DNA of 64,000 bases from Lytechinus pictus. Taxonomy: Eukaryota > Echinodermata > Echinoidea > Temnopleuroida > Toxopneustidae. The notes below the pieces were generated by a model, which ran no database searches, had not been told where the DNA came from, and saw only the letters and a list, made by a program, of their open reading frames with translations. Both the position numbers and the translations under genes were made by a program. Shown here piece after piece: positions 1 through 10,500 of the stretch. Location: the NCBI RefSeq assembly GCF_037042905.1, contig NC_087250.1, positions 1,031,501 through 1,095,500 on the forward strand, read 5' to 3'. Numbering within the stretch: position 1 is the stretch's first letter; each line of letters begins with the position of its first letter.

Positions 1-420
1 CGGGACCACACTAATTTTAGGGGGGGTCCACCTGAATTTTTTTGGGGGGGTGGGCGCAGGAAACAAAATTGATAAGCAAAAAAAAAAAAAGTTATCAACC
101 CAACTTTTAGGGCGGGACCACACTAATTTTAGGGGGGGGTCCACCTGAATTTTTTTTTGGGGGGTGGGCGCAGGAAACAAAATTGATAAGCAAAAAAAAA
201 AAAAAGGGTTGTCAACCAAAATTTCAGGAGGGACCACCAACATTTTTTGACAAGCAAAAAAAGGTTATCAACAAAAAAATTAGGGGGGGGACATTCCCCA
301 CCTCAAATTTAGGGGGACACAACCCCCCTTCCCCCCCCCCGCTTCCGCCGCCTATGTCTGCACCCCCGATAAACTAGCTTCATCATCCCACTTTTCCGAC
401 TGAACTCGCAAGACATCTTG
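1..420. repeat. G/A-rich tandem repeat
   Basis: A unit of about 115 bp (GGGACCACACTAATTTTAGG, a G-run, then GATAAGC followed by an A-run) occurs twice in full and then in degenerate form, with alternating G-runs, A-runs and GTTATCAAC. Short open frames here are by-products of low complexity. It continues off the left edge, so its full extent is unknown. Confidence 0.7.
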
Positions 421-1598
421 CTCGTTCAGTCCCCTTTCATCATATATTTATTTGTTTGTTAATTTATTGTATACATGCAAAGATTCTTTATTTATATGAA
501 TTGTCACTGTAAACTTTTTTAAGGTAGAAAATAAAATATTAAAAAAAAAAAATGAGATGTAACCTGTTGATTTTTTTTGTACAATTTTCTATATTATGCG
601 CCGACTACTTGAATCGGGACTGTTTAGAATGTTTGCCACACCTTAGTGAAAGATAATTTGTTGAAATATTAAAATTGGGATAGTTTTTAACTTTTCATTG
701 TTTGAAATCAAAGTGCGTAGCTTTAGGTCCCCCCACCATACAACTAACCTTAAAGGAGAATGAAACCCAAAATGTAATACCACATATCATTGATAAGTAA
801 ATGATAATCAAAATGAATCCACTTATACCCATATCCGATTTCCCAGAGTGGAGTACCACCTCTTCAAAGTTAGACTTCTTCAGGTTCGAAGTCTCTGAAT
901 GGAGATCGCCATTGTTGCGAGGTTCGTTCAAAATTGTGACGTCAGCGACGTACAACTGCTCTCGGTACTAGCTTCCATGTGCAGCTAGTCACAGGCTGAA
1001 ACCAACCCAGAGTTCGCATAATATAGATACTTTTTTTACAAGAAATAAATATAATATACACATAAAAACACTTGAAAATATTATCAAAAAGCTATTCAAA
1101 TTATTCTATGGTTTAAAACACAAATTGATGAGTTTTGATGAAAATGTTTACACATTTATTTACTATTACCAAATTGGCAAATTTGACAAAGCTAAATTTG
1201 TACGTAGACAGTATATACAGCCGTCCCCGCCGCCCACTCATCACACGTATTGCAAGGTTAGTATTATAAGCCAGCACCGTGAACCGCGTTTGGCAGTGGA
1301 TTTCTATCTAGTGGGTCGCGCGTGCTAGGATCTTCCTTCTGGTGTCCACAACACACGACTTCTGTGGCTTGATTTTTCTGTGCGCGGCAGCATGTAATGA
1401 ACCCTTGAGTGCCGACCGCCGACCCACGAACCGAGTGATCGTGTTAACTGTTATGTTGGAAGTTTGGTTGTCTATCCCGTTTGAATATCGTTAAATTGTT
1501 AATTGTGCTATTTTTCAATATATCTAACGTTGTTTATTATTTGTTACCGTCGATTTTAAGTAAAACAAAACTTATCGGACGTTTGTATTGAAATACAT

Positions 1599-1696
1599 AC
1601 TCTGGCCCATGTATTTTATGCTAGCAATCAAAGGCGAGTGCCGAGGTCGGACACCGAGTTGTACGTCGCTGACGTCACAACCCCCCACGGAGATAT
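1599..1696. repeat. 98-bp direct duplication, copy 1
   Basis: This segment starts ACTCTGGCCCATG and ends CACGGAGATAT. It is identical by eye to 2031-2128 and contains the CRE-like string GCTGACGTCAC. The flanks differ, so this is either a segmental duplication or two copies of one repeat family. It is probably not coding, although one frame stays open through both copies. Confidence 0.8.
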
Positions 1697-2030
1697 TATA
1701 CATGTGGAAGAAGATTAAACTTGGACGAAAGCTAGACCTGGAAACTTGGCTGCAGCTTTCTGCATTTTTCCAGTACATCCGGTAATAGGTAATAGGTAAT
1801 AGGAAATAGAACTTAGTTAGAAGGCCCGAGAGCCTACGACTTCGAGTCCCAATACTCGGCCGAAGAAATCGGTAAAATGCTCGCTACGAATAACATCAAT
1901 CCTCGTGAATTTGGAAGAATTGTTGTATTTCTCCACCTTAAGTGCAGCCACTCATTTTTTAAAGAGATTTCTGGCCTCTTCTGCGGATCAGGAATTTGGC
2001 AAAAGCTGCATTTTGTGCCCCTTTCTGACC

Positions 2031-2128
2031 ACTCTGGCCCATGTATTTTATGCTAGCAATCAAAGGCGAGTGCCGAGGTCGGACACCGAGTTGTACGTCG
2101 CTGACGTCACAACCCCCCACGGAGATAT
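2031..2128. repeat. 98-bp direct duplication, copy 2
   Basis: Second copy of the 98-bp segment at 1599-1696, with no difference seen by eye. The sequence diverges immediately after GGAGATAT. Confidence 0.8.
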
Positions 2129-2696
2129 AGGGAGTATGAGCAAAATGGCGATCTCCACGACCACGGGTAGGGTGTCTGGAGAAAAAAATTATTTTTCTTA
2201 TTTCAAGAAAATATAACATTTTCTTTGTTAATTTGAAGAGAAATGACCTTCAGACTGACAGAAATGTAACATTTTTGAAAAAAATCCAATTATTGGCTGC
2301 AAAAAAGAAGAATGAAATTAGGTAAATTTTCAGCATTTCTCTGCCATAGACTGTGTAGTTAAGAAATGGACACACACAAATCCAAATTTTTAGCTTCCGA
2401 GAGCTGTTATGAATTTATTATTAATGCCAAAAACTTGTCCATAAAGAGTCCAATAGGATTTTTTATGGGGAACTTGGTCGCCCGCGCGAAGTGCTACAAT
2501 ACGCGCGACCGTGCGTGCGACCATGCCCCCCAGAAACCCTCCATACGTACGCAGAATCAGGATCCCAAGATCAGACGCATTCTCACGTTCAGCTCTCGAT
2601 CAGTACAGTACTACAGTCTACTACGTATACGTCCCTCAAGTTCACACGAGTCATCAGGTTCTACGACAAGTCTACTTACAAGTTCTACGACAAGCT

Positions 2697-2704
2697 CTAT
2701 ATAC
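2697..2704 (+). promoter_or_regulatory. TATA-like box in LTR
   Basis: CTATATAC lies about 60 bp upstream of the LTR splice donor. It is the only TATA-like motif in the 3' half of the LTR and a reasonable core promoter for the element. The same motif is at 14575-14582 in the 3' LTR. Confidence 0.4.
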
Positions 2705-2761
2705 TTACAAGTCATCGAAGTCTTCATCCTCTGTAAGATTAAGACGGACTGACCCAGGATT

Positions 2762-2770
2762 AAGGTGAGT
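2762..2770 (+). promoter_or_regulatory. Splice donor in LTR leader
   Basis: AAG|GTGAGT (exon end 2764, GT at 2765) is a full consensus 5' splice site just downstream of the putative start site. It pairs logically with the strong acceptor at 11908, which would deliver ORF3 on a short spliced mRNA as env is expressed in retroviruses. Use of this site is inferred, not shown. Confidence 0.6.
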
Positions 2771-2837
2771 ATATGGTTCTCGGCAATCCAGCTTACTTTA
2801 TTTAGGTTAACATCCATATAGTTAGTTTACTATATAT

Positions 2838-2855
2838 TGGCGCTGCGTATGAACA
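2838..2855 (+). other. Primer-binding site
   Basis: TGGCGCTGCGTATGAACA starts three bases after the 5' LTR end. The TGG pairs with the CCA end of a tRNA, as expected for the minus-strand primer site. I did not identify the tRNA. Confidence 0.65.
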
Positions 2856-5421
2856 CGACTCTGCGCTAGTTTTGTAAATGCAGTAAAACAAGCGGCGCAG
2901 AAAACCAAATTGGCTAGACATCGTTTTAAGTGCTTAAAAGTAGGGAAAAGTGTGCCGTAGGGCGGCAAAGTAAATCGCACTCTTTATAAATTGTTTAAAT
3001 TTTTGATTCAATCCGCCGTCCTACAGCGATATAGATCTGTATTATAGTTATCTTAAACAAATAATAGCAGTGTTTTAGGGCTTATTCTCAGCGTTTTTGC
3101 GTAGGTTTTAAACCCTTACACTATCCCCTTAACCCGGTTTAAATTTTGGGTGTGGCAGGACGCCACGTAGGGCACGCCATTTATGCAAATAGCGTTAAAC
3201 GTTTTCTATTGTTCGCCGCTCCCCGCATTCTATTGTGTGTTAGGGCTGAATGTATGCCTTGCCTGAGAGTTGCTTGGGGTGTGGTTCTGGCGATGATTTT
3301 GTATGTACCCCCTTTCCCTGTTAGGATTTAATTAAATTAGGATTTGAATTTTGATGTAGGATAATTAAATTTAGGAATTGTACGTAACTGAGATATATAT
3401 TTATTGTTGAATTTGGCTGTTGGTGATTTAATGATTGCGTGATTGGTGAAAGATCGTATTGCTTAACCTGACTTTCCCCCCTTTAGCTGTAGCAGACGAC
3501 GAGGAATCTACGTACGTTGAGTAGTTGAGTTATGATGATTCTGTATATGCCGTTCTTGATTCGTGAGGTCGTGTATTGATATTACGAGTGAAAACGAATT
3601 TTGACCATTTCTTATACAGATTTTCCCGTCTTGCAGTAATCATTTTTTGGCGCCAGTTAGGTTGCCGTTTTACGGATTTATTCGGCGCCGTTTAGATTGC
3701 CGTTTTGCATATAGGGAGGATTTTACTATTGCCGTTTTATAGGTGCGTGAAGTCTGAATTATACCGTGACTTTTTTGTATGGAATTATCCTAGTGTTATC
3801 TGGCTAAAACGGAGTTACCCTCATACGACTTTAGTACGTCGGGTTTCTCTTGTGGACTTTATTTAATGATCAATTTGATTTCATCTCGGTATTAAGATAT
3901 CATCTCAAAAAAAAAAAAAATAAATAAATAAAAATAAAAATAATAAAATAAGGAGTGATTGATATATTTTATATGCCGTTGCAAGCCACCAATGCTTATA
4001 TTTAGAGTGGCATTAAGCTACAAATTTTAGTGGATGGTATTTATATTAATTAATTATTTAGTCAGTTGGTGAATACTTAGAGTATTTTTTGGAGCTTGAA
4101 CATAAGTCTGGGGACTCGACCAATTATATTATATTGGCCTAACTTGTCTTCGGATTTAGTGAATATACTCATTGATTCCCGTCACGTACATTGGTGACGC
4201 TCGTATTTTGGACAATTATTGTGCTAATTTTATTTTAGGACTGAAAGTTAACTTTTGACTTTGTATTTTTATAATACGGTCCGTCTCATTATAATCCGAC
4301 GCTACTTGCGTTAGTGTAGTTCCAAAAACTCTCTCGTACTTAATCTATTCAGACTTCCGTACACCCGTGGGGAATTTATTTAGAGAAAAAAACTTAATAG
4401 TTTATTGGAGTTAAAGATTATATATTTTGACCGTTATAACAATCTCTGGCCACCGGTAGTTTGTTGCAAAGTCGCACCTGCTGTCAATTAAAAGTACAAC
4501 GATATTATTAATAGGGCCTTTGTGGATTGTTTAAGCTGATCTAGAGTTAGGATTTTGCTTGATCGTTTGTACGTTTACATTTAGGAGTTCTTTGGAACAG
4601 AAATTTGACTTACTTAGTGAATACTTGAACTTCTTGTCATTTTGAGAAAAGAAATACTTATATAAATTTTGCTCTGAATAAAAAAGAAAATAAAATTTTC
4701 ATTCGGTTCTGAGATAGAAAGTTTTGAATCTGTAATTCGAGTTTATATAGGAAAGAATTATTCCAAACAAATTTGACTTTGAGATATAATATTTTAGAAC
4801 TTCCATCTAATTATAAGAGCATAGGGTGCTTGTAATTTATTTCGGTATTCTTAGTTCATATTAGTATTGGGTCAAGGATTGGACCATTTTATATCAGTAT
4901 TTGGTCATTTTCTTTGGTCATCGACAAGCAAGGTCATTTTTAGTTTTTAATTATCTGAAGGGTGTTTTCAGTATACAAAGCTTATAGATAAGGGATAAGC
5001 AAAGTATATATATATACGCCCGAAGATAATTTAAACTTTTGTGTCAGCAGTGGAGGCATTTTCCACTTAGTACACATATAGGTGCTGGGTGCACCTGGTT
5101 AGCTCAGCATCGGAGTAGAGGCTAGTGTTTTATTTTCGGTATATTTACACATTTGTACTTAAATAATATAGGCCTCATATTGGCCATATCAGAGCTTTAA
5201 ACCTTTGATAAATTTTAATAATTAGGTTTTCCAAACAAACTTAGTTTTTAGTTGTTGTTGTTTAGCTCTCTGGTAAGATTGATGATTGAAAGTGATCAAT
5301 CCTATTTGGTGGTGATCACTGATCAGTGATAATTCTGATTTTCGAAGGAGCTTTACTCAGTACTTAGGTGCTTGTTAGCGTAAGATAGAACTTTCAAAAT
5401 TTAGTCACCCTTCATCGAATC
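2856..5421 (+). other. 2.6-kb retrotransposon leader
   Basis: This is an unusually long, AT-rich leader between the primer site and gag, with many short ATG frames, so scanning translation of gag from unspliced RNA looks unfavourable. At 3644-3745 it carries two GGCGCC-type palindromic cores (TTGGCGCCAG, CGGCGCCG) and three copies of TTGCCGTTTT; an A-rich tract lies at 3906-3952. A pyrimidine-rich acceptor-like site (CCCCCCTTTAG) is near 3476-3486. Packaging, dimerisation, or an intron that brings the cap near gag are all possible. Confidence 0.55.
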
Positions 5422-7581
5422 ATGTCCAAGATTCAAATTAATTGTTGTGAGCCAGAGGAGCTATTGAAGGTCCCAGGAATTGGTAGTACTTTGGCCGAGC
5501 GAATATTGGTCCTCCGAGAGGCTAATGATATTACGATGGAAACTTTCTTAGATATTCCGCACATACGTAATGCCTCTGAGATTGCAGGGTATTTTGATTT
5601 TGCCCCTTATGCTGTTTTAGAATCTGGCACAAATTCTACCGATTCTATTGAGGAAAGAGTGATAGTAGGCCCTGCTGCGGCAGGTGATGTAGCAGCACAG
5701 GTGGGCGATGAGCAGCCAATCCAATCCCCCTCTCCCTACCCTTTTGAATCCTATCCTCAAGATTCGTTGCCAGGACATCTTAAAATAGTAATGGGGAGAG
5801 AGAGTGGAGAGTCAGGGGCTGCCAGCTCACGCAGAGATAAGGTAGCTAGAGGCAATTCGCCCTCACGGAAGCATGTGGTTTTCTCTTCGCCGCGAAAACG
5901 CACACCCCCACCGAGGGAAGGTGAGGATGATGGGCTTTCTTCCCCTATGAAGTCACCCTCAAGTGACCAGGCCAGTCCTAGGTCATCTAGGGATCATGCT
6001 AACCCACCAAGGGGTAGCCACGGGTCACCTATATCTCGGTCACCCACATCTGGTCGCCACAACAGCCGCCGTGGATCACCACGTACAAACCGCCGGGATA
6101 GTCGATATGATTCTCCTTTTCGGGATTATGGTGGGCGCCGACAAGGGTCACCTAGAGGTCACAGGCGGGATCGATATGATCATAGTAGGGATCGTTATGA
6201 TCGGAGTAGAGATCGTTATGATCGCAGTAGGGATCGATATGACTACTATAGGAACAGGTATCGCTATTCCCCTCGCCGATATCGAAATGACCGTTATGAT
6301 TCTCCCCCACGATATTATAGGGGTAATCACAGTCCGTGTAGAGGTCGTGATGATTGGCATAGGTCAAACTCTAACCGTTCCCACTCGCCTGACCATGGCC
6401 CTCGTAGGTCATCATCCCCCCGTAGAACACAAGACCACAATAGGCGGGATGCAAGACAGTCAAATGAAGACGTAGCAGTTGATTTATCCTCGCGTGTTTT
6501 GCAATCACTATTTGCCATCAACCGTGCCCCTGAAACGCAGGCCCCCCAATCCCAAGAGCATGATTTCGAGTCCCACAACCCACCACCGGTACGAAGATCC
6601 TTAAGTACCAGTACAGGGGAAGGGGACAGACCCCGACTGGTTTCGGTGCCAAAGTCCATAACCTTTAACGGTACGGGCAGCTGGCAAGCCTTCATTGCGA
6701 AGTTTAAATTATTCGCCAGTGAGAATGGGTGGGACGCCAAACAATCGCGTAATTACTTATGTTGGACGTTAAATGGGGAGGCTAGCTCCTATCTAGCCAC
6801 GCTTCTTGAGCGAGAGCCCGATATGCCATATAACATTATGGTGAATAGGATGGAAAAGAGGTTCACACTTAAAGAAATGCCTGAGGTATCGCAAATGAAT
6901 TTCTCTTATGCAAGACAGACCCCTGACGAGAATGTCACCAAGTGGGCTGCTCGGTTGCTTACCTTAGCCTCTCAGGCTTTTCCTAATTTGCCCGAGGCAT
7001 ATGTGCAGCAGCAGGTAGTGATGCGTTTCTGCCAGGGCTCCGCAGATAAGGAAGCTGGGCAACATGCACTCAATTCCAGACCTAAGACCGTGGAAGAGGC
7101 TGTTGATCTTGTTAAATGGTATCAACACTCACACCGAGCTATTTATGGGAAACCGCGCAGGGAGGTTAAACATGTCTCCTTGTCTGAAAAGACCCCCCTT
7201 GAACCAACCGCAAGGCAGGTGAGTGCGCCCCCTACTTCCCCAGCGTATACCGTTTTAGAGCGAAGGGTTTCCGCTTTAGAAGGGAAGATGGACTCTGCAC
7301 TAAAGCAATTGGAAGCACTTGGGTCTTTGCCGGCTACTGTTCAAAGCCTAGCTGAGAGTGTAAAAAAGTTAGTAGTTTCTCCTCGTGGTAGAGGCAGAGC
7401 ATCTCCTGCCCGAGGGAATATGTCACCGGGTCGTATTGGTGCCTGCTTCCACTGTGGAAAGTCTGGACACTTCAAGAACGAGTGTCCAGAACGAGGCCCC
7501 CGACCGAGCGTTTCCTTTGTCTGTGAAGATTTGGGAAACGATTCGGGATCGGAGGAGGAGGTCCGACCCCGATCCCACTAA
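5422..7581 (+). CDS. gag: Gag polyprotein with N-terminal HhH, 719 aa
   Basis: This is the structural protein of the element, expected to assemble particles around its RNA. Residues about 6-52 match a ComEA-type helix-hairpin-helix (VPGIGSTLAERIL), a non-specific DNA-binding fold not usual in Gag. Residues about 140-350 are Ser/Arg/Pro-rich with a DRYD(R/H)SR tandem (about 250-276) resembling an RS domain. Residues about 409-575 are the retrotransposon capsid region (starting VPKSITFNGTGSWQAF). A short predicted coiled coil precedes a CCHC zinc knuckle (CFHCGKSGHFKNEC, about 674-688) for RNA binding. The start is the first ATG of the open frame; there is no strong Kozak context. The frame ends in TAA just after a -1 frameshift signal leading into pol. 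Confidence 0.9.
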   Translation: MSKIQINCCEPEELLKVPGIGSTLAERILVLREANDITMETFLDIPHIRNASEIAGYFDFAPYAVLESGTNSTDSIEERVIVGPAAAGDVAAQVGDEQPIQSPSPYPFESYPQDSLPGHLKIVMGRESGESGAASSRRDKVARGNSPSRKHVVFSSPRKRTPPPREGEDDGLSSPMKSPSSDQASPRSSRDHANPPRGSHGSPISRSPTSGRHNSRRGSPRTNRRDSRYDSPFRDYGGRRQGSPRGHRRDRYDHSRDRYDRSRDRYDRSRDRYDYYRNRYRYSPRRYRNDRYDSPPRYYRGNHSPCRGRDDWHRSNSNRSHSPDHGPRRSSSPRRTQDHNRRDARQSNEDVAVDLSSRVLQSLFAINRAPETQAPQSQEHDFESHNPPPVRRSLSTSTGEGDRPRLVSVPKSITFNGTGSWQAFIAKFKLFASENGWDAKQSRNYLCWTLNGEASSYLATLLEREPDMPYNIMVNRMEKRFTLKEMPEVSQMNFSYARQTPDENVTKWAARLLTLASQAFPNLPEAYVQQQVVMRFCQGSADKEAGQHALNSRPKTVEEAVDLVKWYQHSHRAIYGKPRREVKHVSLSEKTPLEPTARQVSAPPTSPAYTVLERRVSALEGKMDSALKQLEALGSLPATVQSLAESVKKLVVSPRGRGRASPARGNMSPGRIGACFHCGKSGHFKNECPERGPRPSVSFVCEDLGNDSGSEEEVRPRSH
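7533..7576 (+). promoter_or_regulatory. -1 ribosomal frameshift signal (gag/pol)
   Basis: The heptamer G_GGA_AAC (7533-7539) sits in the correct phase for X_XXY_YYZ relative to gag. After a 5-nt spacer (7540-7544) comes a perfect 8-bp stem, GGGATCGG (7545-7552) with CCGATCCC (7569-7576), around a 16-nt loop. The gag stop is at 7579-7581, and the pol frame is -1 relative to gag and open from 7527. Slippery site, spacer, structure and frame all agree with known retroviral -1 signals. Confidence 0.88.
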
Positions 7582-10500
7582 AAGCGGACCCCAATTCTAA
7601 TTTGGATTCCGAAAATGCCAAAGTACTTTTACAGGATTCGCTCCCTCAAGAGGAGCAAGAAACAGATATATCCTTGGTAGTACTTGAGGCTAACAGGTCG
7701 TTGGATAGCGAAGACTCTCTTCCCAGAGGAAGTAAGGAACTGGGTGTTCCCTCTCCTGAATTGATTGTTAAAGAATCCGAACTGAGAGATGGCGGTCAGG
7801 ACGGTATTGGTATCACTGAAGGGTCAGGGAAAGTTCCGAGTGTCAAGGAACTCTCCTCTCCACCCCCCATCAGCCAGGTGATTGATACGCCTAGGCCTCC
7901 ATTGGAGCCCAGCCCCTGGTTGGTACCCCCCTGGCCACCCCCTGAAGAGAATCCGCAATTAGATAGCTGGATCCTGAAGGACCTCGAACAGGCCTCGGAC
8001 GTTGTAGTCTGCCGGATAAAGTCATCATCTACTTATAGCATAACTATATTGGTCGGTAACCAATCGATGCGTGCCGTAATCGATACTGCTGCAGAGGTGA
8101 CTATAATGTCTGACAAAATCTACCATGCACTACGCCCCGCTCCTCCAGTTATTAGGTCAGTCGTCCTAAATACAGCTGGAAGAAATATGAGTATGACTGG
8201 AATGATTGTAGGACCGGTTGATATGACTCTAGGTGGCCAGACGTTTAGTGAATGCGTCTATGTTGCCCCGATAGACGATGATATGCTGCTTGGAGCTGAT
8301 CTCCTCAAGAAGCACAGTGCATTCATCAATATACCGGATTCCTTGTTAATCTTTCAGGGCGAGTGCATTGCAATGACTTGTGGTGAAGACACTGATACCT
8401 CTCAGGTTTTCGTTTCAAATTCTGTGACCATCCCCCCAATGTCAGTCAAACGAGTACAATGCGAACTTGATTCTTCTTGCACGTTTGACCAATTTATGGT
8501 AGAGCCGGATGTTGCCCTTATAGGATTGGTTCCCCGCACATTGCATTCTGGGAGTAGCTCTATACAGTTATATGCTGTGAATGCTACTGATGTTTCCATC
8601 CATTGGGATAAAGGTCAACACCTCGGACAGGCTTCTCGCGTAGGTTCTAGAGAACCCCCCGACTTTGACAATCCTATTCCAAGTGTCAGCCAGGTTGACT
8701 TGACTGGGGATGCCAAAATCCCCACCCATTTGGAAGATCTTTGGAAACGATCTTCGGAACACTTAATTCCTGAACAGCAAGGAATATTAAAGGGCTTGTT
8801 GCTAGAATTTGAGGGTGTCTTTGCCCGGGATGAATTCGACTTGGGTAATTTCACAGCCATTACCCATTCAATCGACACAGGCGAAGCTACGCCCATCAAG
8901 CAAAAGATGAGGCGTACCCCCATGAACTTTGTTCAAGAGGAGCGAGCATGTCTTAACAAAATGCTGTCCGCCGGGGTGATCCAACCTTCGATGTCGGAAT
9001 GGGCGTCCGCCCCTGTCTTAATCCGAAAACGGGACGGTAGCGTCCGTTGGTGTATAGACTATCGTAAACTTAACAACGTTACGAAGAAAGATGTCTACCC
9101 GCTTCCTTGCATCGAAGAGTGTTTGGATACCCTAGCAGAGAATTCATGGTTCTCCAAACTAGATGCAAATTCTGCCTATTGGCAAGTCAATCTCAGGCCG
9201 GAAGACCGTGAAAAGACAGCATTTATCACCAAGTATGGTTTATACGAGTTTGTTCGCATGGGCTTCGGCTTATGTAATGCCCCAGCCACGTTCTCTCGAG
9301 CAATGAATCTCATCCTCAGGGGATTGAACTGGGATATCGCTTTAGCCTTCTTGGATGATGTTGTAGTGCTCGGCACCTCTTTCTCTGATCACGTCACTAA
9401 CATCAGACAGGTGTTGGAACGATTTAGGGACTTTAAGCTTAAGTTGAAGCCAAAGAAATGTTCCTTCTTCCAACGTCGGGTAGAGTTTCTTGGTAGAGAG
9501 GTTGATGGGAATGGTCTCCACCTTAAGGAAGAGCATGTTCAAGCCGTAGTGGACTGGCCCACCCCTAAGTCCACAAAGGAGGTGGAACGGCTCCTCGGAC
9601 TTGTAAATTATCACCGTGTCTTCCTTAAAGACTATGCCCAGGTTGTAGGGCCACTCTATGGCCTCACTGGGAACAATGACTTCCGCTGGGAGGACCAGCA
9701 TCAAGTGGCTTTTGAGGAAGTCAAGAGGCTCATGACCACCGCCCCTATCCTCGCACTACCCAACTCCACGGATCCGTTCATTCTGGATACCGATGCGTCT
9801 GGCACAGCTATTGGGGCTGTTTTAACCCAAGTCCAACAGGGGCAAGAGCGAACTATTGCATATGGCAGTTTTTCCCTGACCCCTGAACAACGACGCTATT
9901 GTGTAACCAGGCGTGAGCTGTTGGCAGTGGTACGGTTTACCCGCCAGTATAGGCATTACCTCCTCGGAAAGCCTTTTACAGTTCGCACGGACCATGGGAG
10001 TCTGACATGGTTAATGAACTTTAGGGAGCCTCAAGGGCAGCTTGCCCGGTGGCTCGAAGAACTGGGCCAATATGACATGGCAGTTGAACACCGCCCTGGC
10101 AAGAAACATCAGAATGCAGATGCATTGTCTCGTATACCCGACGGCGACTTTACATGTGAGAACTACCGTCTGGGTATTGACCCCAAGAGTTTGCCCTGTG
10201 GTGGTTGTGCATACTGCCTGAAGGCCCACACAAACTGGGCACACTTCACTGATGCTGTGGACAATGTGATCCAATTGGCACAAAGGAGTAAAGTTTCGGA
10301 AGTTACCCTTGACCCCGGAGAATCGGAGGACCTCTTTATCACTCACCTGGATATTGGTCCAATCGACGGTCCATTCTCTTTTAGGGTCAACGGGGTAACC
10401 CATGATGCCGGGTCTGGTATCGACCTCACCTCAATGGACTTTCTTCGGAAAGAACAAGAGGCTGATGGTCAACTGACCCCCTTGCGCAAATGGCTGCTCG

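Larger units (their letters stand above)
430..2463. other. Repeat-bearing non-coding stretch
   Basis: No supportable gene. It holds a 98-bp direct duplication (1599-1696 and 2031-2128), an inverted partial copy near 935-965 (GACGTCAGCGACGTACAACT), and, from about 2161, the left end of a palindromic repeat that is interrupted by the LTR retrotransposon at 2464. Short frames on either strand are not conserved-looking and overlap these repeats. Confidence 0.6.
2464..2834 (+). repeat. 5' LTR of TatD-bearing retrotransposon
   Basis: This 371-bp direct repeat (TATGGGG...ACTATA) matches 14342-14712 with no difference seen. The termini are short inverted TAT/ATA rather than the usual TG/CA. It contains two imperfect copies of TTCTACGACAAG (about 2658 and 2682), a TATA-like CTATATAC at 2697-2704, and a splice donor at 2765. 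U3/R/U5 limits cannot be fixed from sequence alone; a start site about 25-30 bp after the TATA-like motif would put the donor in the transcribed leader. Confidence 0.92.

Noticed and set aside
183..377. 64-aa frame rich in Lys and Pro
   Set aside because: Lies in the G/A/C homopolymer tandem repeat; composition artefact.
2366..2768. Several 81-128-aa frames over the LTR
   Set aside because: They recur unchanged in the 3' LTR because the LTRs match, not because they code; the LTR is explained by promoter, splice and terminal functions.
5963..6475. 170-aa frame overlapping gag
   Set aside because: Shadow of the RS-repeat region in another phase; Ile/Met/Thr bias follows from the repeat.
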